Assembly (NCBI GenBank): GCA_021774205.1
Contig: JAJFJI010000148.1
Span: 1 to 16,552 of the forward strand
From: Nitrosomonas sp.
Lineage (GTDB): Bacteria; Pseudomonadota; Gammaproteobacteria; Burkholderiales; Nitrosomonadaceae
DNA: 16,552 bases
Reading direction: 5' to 3'
Of the stretch, positions 7,213 to 14,457 are shown in pieces. The notes under the pieces were generated by a model. It did not search any database. It was given only the letters and a program-made list of their open reading frames with translations, and had not been told where the DNA came from. Numbering within the stretch: the first letter of the stretch is position 1; each line of letters opens with the position of its first letter. Made by a program: the position numbers and the translations under genes.

Positions 7213-7674
7213 TTATGTGTTATGCAAATTTTTTGAATTCTGATTCGAACCGATATTAGATGTAAACTCATCCTGTTCTTTTTGTTCATGTTTCATTTCT
7301 TGTTGCGTTTCCATTTGTAGGTGTCGTTTTGACAGGGTATTGTATGATTTAAGTTTGCGTTGGCAGTTTTGAAATTCCTTTCCACCTACTTCTTGGCTAG
7401 CCTGTGCCGTTGTTACATTTTTACGTTGTTCGGTTATGGCGGCATCAAGTTTGTCCATGAATGCTACAAAATTTAACCATTCAATGTGGTCAATGCCGTT
7501 TTTCGCCGCATCCTGAAACCGAGATTGGTAGCTTTGTCTGTATTCCAAGAGTAAATGTAGCTTTTCTGCCGCTACTTTTTGTTTGGAAGCAAGTTGCCCT
7601 AGCTTCTTTGCTGAGACATCACTTTCTTTCTGGGCAAAATCAAGTAGCATATTTAGTGAAGGTTTTAAAGACAT
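7213..7674 (-). CDS. fliJ: Flagellar export chaperone/stalk protein FliJ
   Basis: 153 residues, close to the usual ~147. It is a predicted antiparallel coiled coil with charged, Gln-rich helices throughout: LDFAQKESDVSAKKLGQLA near the N-terminus, then LLEYRQSYQSRF at about residue 41. FliJ inserts into the FliI hexamer like the gamma subunit of F1-ATPase and links the ATPase to FlhA. The ATG at 7674 has AAGGA eight bases upstream. It begins 21 bases after the fliI stop and is followed by fliK. The last ~25 residues are polar and unstructured. FliJ is poorly conserved, so position carries much of the evidence. Confidence 0.92.
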   Translation of the reverse strand: MSLKPSLNMLLDFAQKESDVSAKKLGQLASKQKVAAEKLHLLLEYRQSYQSRFQDAAKNGIDHIEWLNFVAFMDKLDAAITEQRKNVTTAQASQEVGGKEFQNCQRKLKSYNTLSKRHLQMETQQEMKHEQKEQDEFTSNIGSNQNSKNLHNT

Positions 7675-7695
7675 TGCGATATCCTTATTAAATAA

Positions 7696-9216
7696 TTAAG
7701 TGTTACTACTATTTTCTTTTTTAAATATTGCCATTAATTTCTTCAGGCTATCTTCGTAGCATTCTTGCTGAAACATCCCTTGGTGTAGAAAGGATTCAAG
7801 GGTTGGATAAAGTTCAATGGCAAGATCAAGTTGTGGATCAGCGCCTGTTACATAAGCGCCGACGCTAATTAGGTCGTGGCTGCGTTGATAGCGGGAGTAT
7901 AAACTCTTGAAATGACGAGCTAATTCTGATTGTTCGTTTGAGACAAGATTAGGCATGACACGACTGATAGACGCTTCAATATCAATTGCAGGATAATGTC
8001 CCGCTTCGGCTAATCTGCGCGAAAGTACGATATGACCATCAAGGATGGCGCGAGCATTATCAGCGATGGGGTCGTTGTGATCATCCCCTTCAGTAAGTAC
8101 GGTATAAAATGCCGTAATTGAACCGTCTGTTTTATTGCCGTTTCCTGCCCGCTCTACGAGCTGCGGCAATTTGGCGAATACGGATGGTGGGTAACCCTTG
8201 GTTGCTGGGGGCTCACCAATCGCAAGGGCAATCTCTCGTTGCGCCATAGCATAACGGGTGAGGGAATCCATAATGAGCAGAACATGTTTACCATTGTCAC
8301 GGAAATGCTCGGCAACCGCGGTTGCATAAGCAGCGCCTTGCAGGCGGAGTAGCGGTGAAGTATCGGCTGGAGCAGCGACAACGACGGACCGTGCCAACCC
8401 TTCATTGCCTAAAATGTTTTCTATGAATTCTTTAACTTCTCGTCCGCGTTCACCAATCAAAGCGACAACAATGACATCAGCGCTAGTGTAGCGTGCCATC
8501 ATACCGAGTAATACACTTTTGCCAACACCGCTTCCGGCAAACAAACCCATGCGTTGACCTCGCCCTACCGTCAATAACGTATTGATGGCACGTACACCGA
8601 CATCGAGTGGTTTGTTAACGGGAATGCGCTCAAGTGGATTATATGGCCGGCTGTACAGTGGTACACTTTGTTCCGTGTGAATGGGACCAAGCTGATCAAG
8701 GGGTTCTCCAACGCCATTGAGCACACGGCCAAGCAGTTCATCGCCAACGGCGACATGTTTGGCGCGATCTGCTGCGCGTCGCCGCGGATATTGGATTTGA
8801 CCAAACTTGGGTGGTTCTCTGGTAAATTCTGTAGGGATGATTTTGGCGCCAGGTACTAATCCATAAACATCACTTGATGGCATCAAAAACAAACGATCTT
8901 CAGAAAAACCAACGACTTCAGCAGAAACACTATTACCATTAGGATGAACAACGGTACAGCTACTACCTACTGCAAGTTTGAGGCCAACCGCTTCCATCAC
9001 TAGCCCGGTAACTCGAGTCAGCGTCCCACTTTGTAATAATGGGTTGGAAGTGGAAACGAGTTGATTGCAGTTTTGCAAAAATTTGCACCAATCGCGGTTA
9101 TGATTTTTTTTGACATCACTATTTGTCAGCACATTATTTCTTTGAATTGGATTCGAAGAAGTGACAAAATAACTACTGTTTTTTAAGAAACTACGCCAGT
9201 GGCTGGTATATTTCAT
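7696..9216 (-). CDS. fliI: Flagellum-specific export ATPase FliI, N-terminally extended by a duplication
   Basis: 506 residues from the ATG at 9216; FliI is normally ~440-470. It is the hexameric ATPase of flagellar export, homologous to the F1 beta subunit. P-loop AGSGVGKS lies at about 227-234. Walker B LLIMDSLTRYAMAQREIAL and GYPPSVFAKLPQLVERAG follow; the C-terminal domain is intact. The N-terminus is odd: residues 6-33 (HWRSFLKNSSYFVTSSNP...) resemble residues 42-69 (DWCKFLQNCNQLVSTSNP...) at a 36-residue spacing. The second copy runs into the normal beta-barrel start GTLTRVTGLVMEAVGL. The frame is open back to a TTG at 9285, with another ATG at 9237; none has a clear ribosome-binding site. 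An ATG at 9116 just before the second copy is one base out of frame. The start is therefore uncertain, the function certain. Confidence 0.93.
   Translation of the reverse strand: MKYTSHWRSFLKNSSYFVTSSNPIQRNNVLTNSDVKKNHNRDWCKFLQNCNQLVSTSNPLLQSGTLTRVTGLVMEAVGLKLAVGSSCTVVHPNGNSVSAEVVGFSEDRLFLMPSSDVYGLVPGAKIIPTEFTREPPKFGQIQYPRRRAADRAKHVAVGDELLGRVLNGVGEPLDQLGPIHTEQSVPLYSRPYNPLERIPVNKPLDVGVRAINTLLTVGRGQRMGLFAGSGVGKSVLLGMMARYTSADVIVVALIGERGREVKEFIENILGNEGLARSVVVAAPADTSPLLRLQGAAYATAVAEHFRDNGKHVLLIMDSLTRYAMAQREIALAIGEPPATKGYPPSVFAKLPQLVERAGNGNKTDGSITAFYTVLTEGDDHNDPIADNARAILDGHIVLSRRLAEAGHYPAIDIEASISRVMPNLVSNEQSELARHFKSLYSRYQRSHDLISVGAYVTGADPQLDLAIELYPTLESFLHQGMFQQECYEDSLKKLMAIFKKENSSNT
9010..9201 (-). 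repeat. Tandem duplication of the 5' end of fliI
   Basis: Two segments on the minus strand, 9201-9118 and 9093-9010, spaced 108 bases apart in the same frame, encode similar 28-residue peptides. Aligned, they share W, F-L, N, V, S-N-P and L-T. DNA identity is modest, so the duplication is old or under weak constraint. Each copy is preceded by a Met-Lys-rich start-like segment: MKYTSHW before copy 1, and an ATG-TCA-A-tract before copy 2. Confidence 0.55.
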
Positions 9217-9310
9217 TTGGTAATGTAGAAACGGCATAGTTTGAGATAAAATAATTGTGCATGTTTGATGTCGTAATGGTGGCAAGCAGCTCGAAACTGG
9301 ATCGTTACTG

Positions 9311-10039
9311 TTATTCTAGCCAGTTGTTTTCCTGACCTGTTGTTGCCAATATTCGTTGCCAGCGTGTGGATAAACTGGCATCGACTTCACTGCCTGCTGC
9401 ATCTACACGACAACCGCCCCTGTTAATTTTTTCATCCGTGCAAATTTTCCAGTCGGATTGAGACAGTTCATCACTTAGGTGATTGCTAACCAGCAATGCA
9501 TCATCTGGATGTAAATGCAGGCGTGGATGCTGTGCGGCGTGAGGTAGCTGGCGAATGGCTTCTTGAACAATTGGGAGGACTAATTCTGGCCGTATTTGTA
9601 GTGCTTCTGTAATCATTTTTTTGGAAAGGTTCAGCGCCAATGTTAATAAATCCTGTGCAACTTGCTGATCAATTTGATGAAATTCCCGATCAAGCTCGGA
9701 TAGAATTGTTTGGATATACTTTATTTCACTTTTTAGTTCTGTTTCTGCATTTTGTCTGCCTTCTTGATAACCAGCCGACCGTCCGGCTTGAAAGCCGGCG
9801 GAATAGCCGTCTTCTCGCGCCTGTTGAAAAATATGTTCTATTTGTTCTTTAGTGGGTGAGGTAAGCGGGTTTTGTCCTTCTGGCTCGGTGCTCGTGGATG
9901 GCTCATTTTTTTGGTCTGTTTTATCGGTTTGGCTTGACGCTGGTGTATCCTGTGTGTTTTTCGAATCCAGCGAATCCAGCTGCCATCGTTTACAGGGGGT
10001 CATATCTTCTTTTGGTATGACGTGTGTCGTATTATCCAT
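9311..10039 (-). CDS. fliH: Flagellar export ATPase regulator FliH
   Basis: 242 residues. Near the start, VIPKEDMTPCKRWQLDS (from about residue 7) matches the conserved FliH N-terminus that binds FlhA. A polar linker follows, then a GxxxG-type repeat region (DGYSAGFQAGRSAGYQEGR, about 76-94), a FliH hallmark. The C-terminal FliH/HrpE domain includes DLLTLALNLSKKMITEAL, RPELVLPIVQEAIRQLP and INRGGCRVDAAGSEVDASLS. FliH dimers hold FliI at the C ring through FliN and regulate its ATPase. It starts 71 bases after the fliG stop; the ribosome-binding site is weak. An internal Met at residue 13 is unlikely because it would remove the conserved IPKE segment. Confidence 0.95.
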   Translation of the reverse strand: MDNTTHVIPKEDMTPCKRWQLDSLDSKNTQDTPASSQTDKTDQKNEPSTSTEPEGQNPLTSPTKEQIEHIFQQAREDGYSAGFQAGRSAGYQEGRQNAETELKSEIKYIQTILSELDREFHQIDQQVAQDLLTLALNLSKKMITEALQIRPELVLPIVQEAIRQLPHAAQHPRLHLHPDDALLVSNHLSDELSQSDWKICTDEKINRGGCRVDAAGSEVDASLSTRWQRILATTGQENNWLE

Positions 10040-10110
10040 TTAGTAGTTGTTACTCGGGTTTTAAATAATTATGGTGCTAAGCTAACATTTGTTAACCATG
10101 CCAAAAGATA

Positions 10111-11106
10111 TTAAATAAAGCCATCATCTCCACCGCCTCCGAGAACTATTTGTCCGTCGTCAGCAAGTTGTCGAGCTACCTTTAGTATTTCTTTTTGTTC
10201 GGCTTCAACTTCGGATACGCGGACGGGTCCTTTTGCTTCAAGATCTTCTTTTAACATTTCAGCGGCACGTTTTGACATATTCTTAAAAATTTTATTGCGT
10301 AATTCTTCTTGTGCGCCTTTAAGCGCAATAATCAGGGATTCCGATTGCACCTCTCTTAACAATAATTGAATGCCATGATCATCAATTTCTATTAGGTTAT
10401 CAAACACAAACATTTCATCCATGATTTTTTGTGCAAAATCATCGTCATATTGTTTGATGTTGTCAATAACACTACCCTCTTGGGCAGAAGGCATCAGATT
10501 GAGAATTTCAGCGGCAGCTCGTATGCCCCCCATGGGGGTTTTTCTGATGTTGCTGGTGCCAGATAGTAACTTGATCAGAACATCGTTTAATTCCCGTAGT
10601 GCAGTCGGTTGAATACTGTCCAGTGTTGCAATGCGCAACAAGGTGTCGTTGCGTAAACGTTCTGGAAAAAGGCTGAGAATTTCACTTGCCTGATCACGTT
10701 CAAGATGCACCAGGATGGTCGCGATGATTTGTGGATGTTCACTCTTAATCAGCTCAGCAACAGATGGCGCATCCATCCATTTGAGGCTCTCGATACCACT
10801 GGTATCGCCGCCATGTAGAATACGATCAATTAGGTTAGCAGCCTTTTCGTCACCTAATGCCCTGGTTAATACATTGCGTATGTAATCATTTGCATTATGA
10901 CCCAGTGCGGTTTTTTCTTCTGTTTGTAAGTTGAATTCTTCAAGTACATTCTCGATTTTTTCGCGCGTTATATTATTTAAATTGGCCATTGCTGAGCCAA
11001 TTTTTTGCGCTTCTTTTGGCGTTAAGTGCTTGAAAACCGCTGATGCTTCTTCCTCTCCCAATGACATCAGCAATATTGCACTTTTGATGATGCCGTCATC
11101 CTCCAT
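10111..11106 (-). CDS. fliG: Flagellar motor switch/rotor protein FliG
   Basis: 331 residues, exactly family length. It has the N-terminal FliF-binding domain (KSAILLMSLGEEEASAVFKH), a middle domain with EHPQ at 123-126 (the FliM-binding motif), and a C-terminal torque domain with IALKGAQEELRNKIFKNMS and RAAEMLKEDLEAKGPVRVSE. The latter keeps the charged residues that face MotA, with Glu where E. coli has Asp288. The C-terminus DDGFI follows a Gly-rich stretch, as usual. Its start overlaps the end of fliF by 11 bases, implying translational coupling of MS ring and rotor protein. Confidence 0.98.
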   Translation of the reverse strand: MEDDGIIKSAILLMSLGEEEASAVFKHLTPKEAQKIGSAMANLNNITREKIENVLEEFNLQTEEKTALGHNANDYIRNVLTRALGDEKAANLIDRILHGGDTSGIESLKWMDAPSVAELIKSEHPQIIATILVHLERDQASEILSLFPERLRNDTLLRIATLDSIQPTALRELNDVLIKLLSGTSNIRKTPMGGIRAAAEILNLMPSAQEGSVIDNIKQYDDDFAQKIMDEMFVFDNLIEIDDHGIQLLLREVQSESLIIALKGAQEELRNKIFKNMSKRAAEMLKEDLEAKGPVRVSEVEAEQKEILKVARQLADDGQIVLGGGGDDGFI

Positions 11107-12808
11107 TACTAGTTACCCATTCTTTGACAACGTTCGCAACAATTACCGGTTCATCAAGCGCTAGTTGTTTCGCCTTCTGGAGATTGTGTTCAAAAATCAC
11201 TTTTTTCTTAGTTTGATTTACGGATTGTTCTAGTGCAAGTGTTTCATCTTCAGGCTGTGTATTCAGCGCTTGCGTTCCGTTTTTATCCAACGCGTTCTGT
11301 TTAGATGTTTCATTTCCGACCTGAGTATTTCCCGGTAAGGATGGGACAGTTGCAGGTGGCGCAAGACTTTTTAGGAATGGGCGCAATACTTTTAATAGGA
11401 AAAACAATACAATCGCAGCGATCAGGAGTTGTTTGCCGATTTCTTTAGTCAGCATGAGCATGTCTGGATCTTTCCATAAGGGATTGCCCGTTGATGCCTC
11501 GCCATTAAACAAACTATTTGTCACGGCAAGCGTGTCGCCTCGCGCTTCGTTGTAACCCATTGCTTCCCTGACAAGATTCCTGATATCGGTAATTTCTTCA
11601 GTGGTGAGCGGTTCAAACGAGATATTGCCATCACTAGCAGTTATAGCGCGATAATTCACTACAACTGCTGCTGATATTCGTTTGATTCCTCCAATGGGTT
11701 GGTGGGTGTGCTGAACAGTTTTGTCTACCTCATAATTAATGGTAGATTCCATTCGTCTATCAGCCGATTTTTCTGTGGGCGGGGTGTCAGCGACTTGTCC
11801 TTCTTCCAGTTCAATGGGCGCAATTGCTGGCTCAGGCGGGCGATTTGACAGAGCGCCAGGGATGCCGCCGTCAAATTGAGAGCCTGTTGTTATCGATTCC
11901 ACATTTTGTTGGCTGCGAATTGAGGCAGGTTCTGACTCGGTGTTGTTAGGCCGGTAGATCTCTTCGGCACGTTCGACACGTGAAAAATCGACATCAGCGG
12001 TTACCTGTGCATGCACATTGCCAGATCCAGCAATTGGTGTAAGAATTGCTTCGATACGTTTGGTGTAGCTTTCTTCTAGTGCTCTGATATATTCTAATTG
12101 ACCCGCGTCAAGCCCGGTTTCTGACTTTTTTTCATTATGCGAGCTTAAAAGATTGCCATCTTGATCAACAACGGTAACATTCATTACCGGAAGATTGGGC
12201 ACGCTACTGGAGACCAGATGCACAATGGCGCTAACCTGATCAATGCTCATCAACCTGCCAGGTAATAAATTAATCAGCACGGAGGCGCGTGGTTGCTTTC
12301 TTTCTCTAGCGAAAACGGATGGTCTGGATATGGCAAGATGTATGCGTGCGTTTTGTACTGCTGAGATCGATTGAATCGAGCGTGCCAGTTCTCCTTCTAA
12401 AGCGCGTTGATAGTTAACTTGTTCCAAGAATTGACTGGATCCAAATTTCTGATTTTCCATCAATTCAAAACTGGCTAATCCTCCCTTTGGGAGGCCTTGA
12501 CTGGCAAGCTGAAGACGGACTTCGTGCACTCGATTGCCGGGGACCATAATCGTACTTCCCCCGCGATCAAATTTGTATGGCACATTCATTTGTTGCAGCG
12601 CGTTAATAATGGCACCGCCATCTCGATCTTCGGATATGTTTGCGTAAAGCACACGATAATCGGGCACTTGGCTCCACATCCATGCGCCAGCAAGCAAGGC
12701 AATAATAGCAGCGGCAGCAAGCATAAACCCGACTTTTTTCTGACTTGACAGTTGGTTAAACTGTTCGAATCGTGTTTTTAATCCTTGTTCACCAGGTACG
12801 GTTGCCAC
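11096..12808 (-). CDS. fliF: Flagellar MS-ring protein FliF
   Basis: 570 residues, normal length. The first transmembrane helix is at about 26-46 (VGFMLAAAAIIALLAGAWMW). Ring-building motifs follow: YRVLYANISEDRDGGAIINAL, a YQRALEGELARSIQSISAV segment, and ISRPSVFARERKQPRASVLI. A periplasmic low-complexity segment follows, then a second transmembrane helix near 440-460 (LLIAAIVLFFLLKVLRPF) and the cytoplasmic FliG-binding tail. FliF assembles the MS ring that houses the export gate. The start is GTG at 12808, with AGGAGA seven bases upstream. An ATG at 12812 is out of frame and stops after seven codons. It is the first gene of the minus-strand fliF-K unit, divergent from the kinase gene, and overlaps fliG. 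Confidence 0.98.
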   Translation of the reverse strand: MATVPGEQGLKTRFEQFNQLSSQKKVGFMLAAAAIIALLAGAWMWSQVPDYRVLYANISEDRDGGAIINALQQMNVPYKFDRGGSTIMVPGNRVHEVRLQLASQGLPKGGLASFELMENQKFGSSQFLEQVNYQRALEGELARSIQSISAVQNARIHLAISRPSVFARERKQPRASVLINLLPGRLMSIDQVSAIVHLVSSSVPNLPVMNVTVVDQDGNLLSSHNEKKSETGLDAGQLEYIRALEESYTKRIEAILTPIAGSGNVHAQVTADVDFSRVERAEEIYRPNNTESEPASIRSQQNVESITTGSQFDGGIPGALSNRPPEPAIAPIELEEGQVADTPPTEKSADRRMESTINYEVDKTVQHTHQPIGGIKRISAAVVVNYRAITASDGNISFEPLTTEEITDIRNLVREAMGYNEARGDTLAVTNSLFNGEASTGNPLWKDPDMLMLTKEIGKQLLIAAIVLFFLLKVLRPFLKSLAPPATVPSLPGNTQVGNETSKQNALDKNGTQALNTQPEDETLALEQSVNQTKKKVIFEHNLQKAKQLALDEPVIVANVVKEWVTSNGG

Positions 12809-12815
12809 TCATGTT

Positions 12816-12821
12816 TCTCCT
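12816..12821 (-). promoter_or_regulatory. Ribosome-binding site of fliF
   Basis: AGGAGA on the minus strand lies seven bases before the GTG at 12808, which decides the GTG start. The nearby ATG at 12812 is in another frame and would give only a seven-residue peptide. Confidence 0.7.
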
Positions 12822-12857
12822 GTTTGGAACCATTATTAGTTATCTTTTCAATACTTT

Positions 12858-12877
12858 TCACGAATGAATTTTCGTGA
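12858..12877. promoter_or_regulatory. Inverted repeat upstream of fliF
   Basis: TCACGAA (12858-12864) and TTCGTGA (12871-12877) form a perfect 7-bp inverted repeat with a 6-base spacer, 50-70 bases before the fliF start. With no T-run after it, an operator or a leader-RNA hairpin is more likely than a terminator. The rest of 12809-12980 shows no gene and no promoter I can assign firmly to fliF. Confidence 0.3.
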
Positions 12878-12980
12878 TTATACGATTCATCATTAGCATT
12901 ACAGTTCTTTGTTACCGCACTTTATTAACCGGGCATAATCAAAGGGTAGCGTGCTTAAAACCCTTTTCAGCTGCGATTGT

Positions 12981-13007
12981 TAAGATTATCGCGATAATTG
13001 TCGATAC
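12981..13007 (+). promoter_or_regulatory. Sigma-28-like promoter candidate with perfect palindrome, upstream of the kinase
   Basis: TAAGATTA (12981-12988), 11 bases, then GTCGATAC (13000-13007) matches the enterobacterial FliA consensus TAAAGTTT-N11-GCCGATAA at 11 of 16 positions with exact spacing. The spacer carries a 14-base perfect palindrome ATTATCGCGATAAT (12985-12998), so a dimeric regulator could sit directly on the promoter. Transcription would start near 13014, about 100 bases before the kinase start. I saw no -24/-12 (TGGCAC-N5-TTGC) sigma-54 promoter here by eye. Confidence 0.35.
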
Positions 13008-13111
13008 TGAATGATTGAACAGAACAGATTTGTCGGTCTTATTTCTATCATGGATGCCGCTACTGGTAATGCTATGCTGCACGCTATTGTTATTAATAGT
13101 CATTGTGGCTC

Positions 13112-14338
13112 GTGCAAAAAAATATCGATCAAGTTGTTATTCCAGCTTCATTGCCAACCGACTATGAAAGTTTGCAAACAGCATTTGCCGTTTTTAATAA
13201 GGCATCTGAGCAGCTTTCAGGTGTGTATCAAGATTTGCAGCAGCAGGTTGAACAGCTAACCAGTGAATTAGCGATCGCTAATGGAGAATTGCAACGACAA
13301 CTTGTTGAGAAAGAGGATCTATCCAGAAGGCTAAGTCTGTTATTAACGGCATTGCCTGCTGGTGTCGTAGCACTTGATGCGAAAGGATGTATTGAGCAGG
13401 TTAACCCAGCAGCTAGTAAAATACTCGGTGAACCATTGGTAGGCCTGCCATGGCAGGCGCGCATTGCTGCGCGTTTACTAGAAACAGCGGTTGTTTATGA
13501 ATGGAACCTTAAGCCGGAAGGCACAAAAAAACATCGCCGTATTCGCATTGAAAGCAGCACAATTGATTCAACCGGAAGGCAAATTTTGCTGGTGCATGAT
13601 ATTACCAAAGCACATGCAATGCAGGAGCAAGTGAAGCGCAATCAACGCCTAACGGCTATGGGAGAAATGGCTGCAAACTTGGCTCATCAGCTGCGCACGC
13701 CATTATCAACCGCCTTATTATATGCCGTACATTTGGGGAATGAAACGTTGGCAACGCATGAGCGGCAGCAATTTGCGAAGAAAACAGCAGAACGGTTGCA
13801 TCATCTGGAACACTTGATTAACGATATGTTACGTTTTGTTAAAGGTGAAACGTCGCAATTGGAAAAAGTTAGCGCTGCTGCTTTACTGGAAGAATTGCGG
13901 CATGTCATCGAACCCCAGATGTCTTGTTGTGATCTGCAATTTATCGTGCATGATAACAGTGACGGTGCATATCTGATGGCCGATCGCAAAGCGCTATGTG
14001 GGGCATTGACCAACCTTTTGGAAAATGCCATGCAGGTATCCATTGCAGGCGATCGTGTTTTGTTGGCATGTGATATTGATAAAGATTCGGTAATGCTGAC
14101 AGTTAGCGATGATGGGCCGGGCATTGATACAACTTTGCAAGGGCGATTATTTGAGCCTTTTTTTACAACACGTTCTGAGGGTACCGGTCTTGGTCTGTCT
14201 ATTGCTCGTGGCGTGATTCAGTCAATGGGTGGCAGTATACACGTAAACAATGTTGCAAGTGCAGGTGGCGAATTTTTTATAAAATTACCTAGATACTTGC
14301 CTGAGAATGGCGATTGGTGCGACAAGAAACCATCTTGA
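13112..14338 (+). CDS. flrB: Soluble PAS sensor histidine kinase, FlrB/FleS type
   Basis: 408 residues from the GTG at 13112; a TTG at 13103 adds three, and an in-frame TAG at 13097 excludes anything longer. Neither start has a Shine-Dalgarno. There is a coiled-coil segment at ~35-75 (Gln/Glu/Leu-rich) and a PAS domain at ~75-165 (LLTALPAGVVALDAKGCIEQVN). The dimerisation H-box is ANLAHQLRTPLSTALLYA, with phospho-accepting His at 192. The N-box is LTNLLENAMQVS, G1 is SDDGPGID and G2 is GTGLGLSIARG. There are no transmembrane segments, so it is cytosolic. The AHQLRTPLS H-box and the neighbouring sigma-54 activator identify the FlrB/FleS branch, which phosphorylates FlrC/FleR to turn on middle flagellar genes. 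Divergent from fliF. FlrB versus FleS naming is a convention only. Confidence 0.9.
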   Translation: MQKNIDQVVIPASLPTDYESLQTAFAVFNKASEQLSGVYQDLQQQVEQLTSELAIANGELQRQLVEKEDLSRRLSLLLTALPAGVVALDAKGCIEQVNPAASKILGEPLVGLPWQARIAARLLETAVVYEWNLKPEGTKKHRRIRIESSTIDSTGRQILLVHDITKAHAMQEQVKRNQRLTAMGEMAANLAHQLRTPLSTALLYAVHLGNETLATHERQQFAKKTAERLHHLEHLINDMLRFVKGETSQLEKVSAAALLEELRHVIEPQMSCCDLQFIVHDNSDGAYLMADRKALCGALTNLLENAMQVSIAGDRVLLACDIDKDSVMLTVSDDGPGIDTTLQGRLFEPFFTTRSEGTGLGLSIARGVIQSMGGSIHVNNVASAGGEFFIKLPRYLPENGDWCDKKPS

Positions 14339-14351
14339 AATGGGTTTTTTT
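14327..14351 (+). terminator. Possible weak terminator at the kinase stop codon
   Basis: AAACCAT (14327-14333), a six-base loop containing the stop codon, and ATGGGTTT form a seven-pair stem with one bulged G, running into seven Ts (14345-14351). It would act as a partial terminator between kinase and regulator genes. The stem is AT-rich and short, so it may only attenuate. Confidence 0.35.
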
Positions 14352-14457
14352 ATTTGATGTGATTGTAGAATTTTAAAAAGATTGGGAATTCGGCCGGAAT
14401 AGTCATGTCTTTGTAGTTTGTTACAGAAAGACGATAAAAATATTGGAGATACGTAAG

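Noticed and set aside
8154..8804. Minus-strand alternative frames inside fliI, and plus-strand frames inside other fli genes
   Set aside because: All lie within strongly conserved flagellar genes, and none shows a ribosome-binding site or recognisable motif.
13011..13259. Open frame starting at ATG 13011, possibly joined to the kinase by slippage on the A7 run at 13116-13122
   Set aside because: No ribosome-binding site; the start lies at the predicted transcription start; the heptamer (C-AAA-AAA) is not a canonical -1 slippery site; and the kinase frame has its own GTG/TTG starts.
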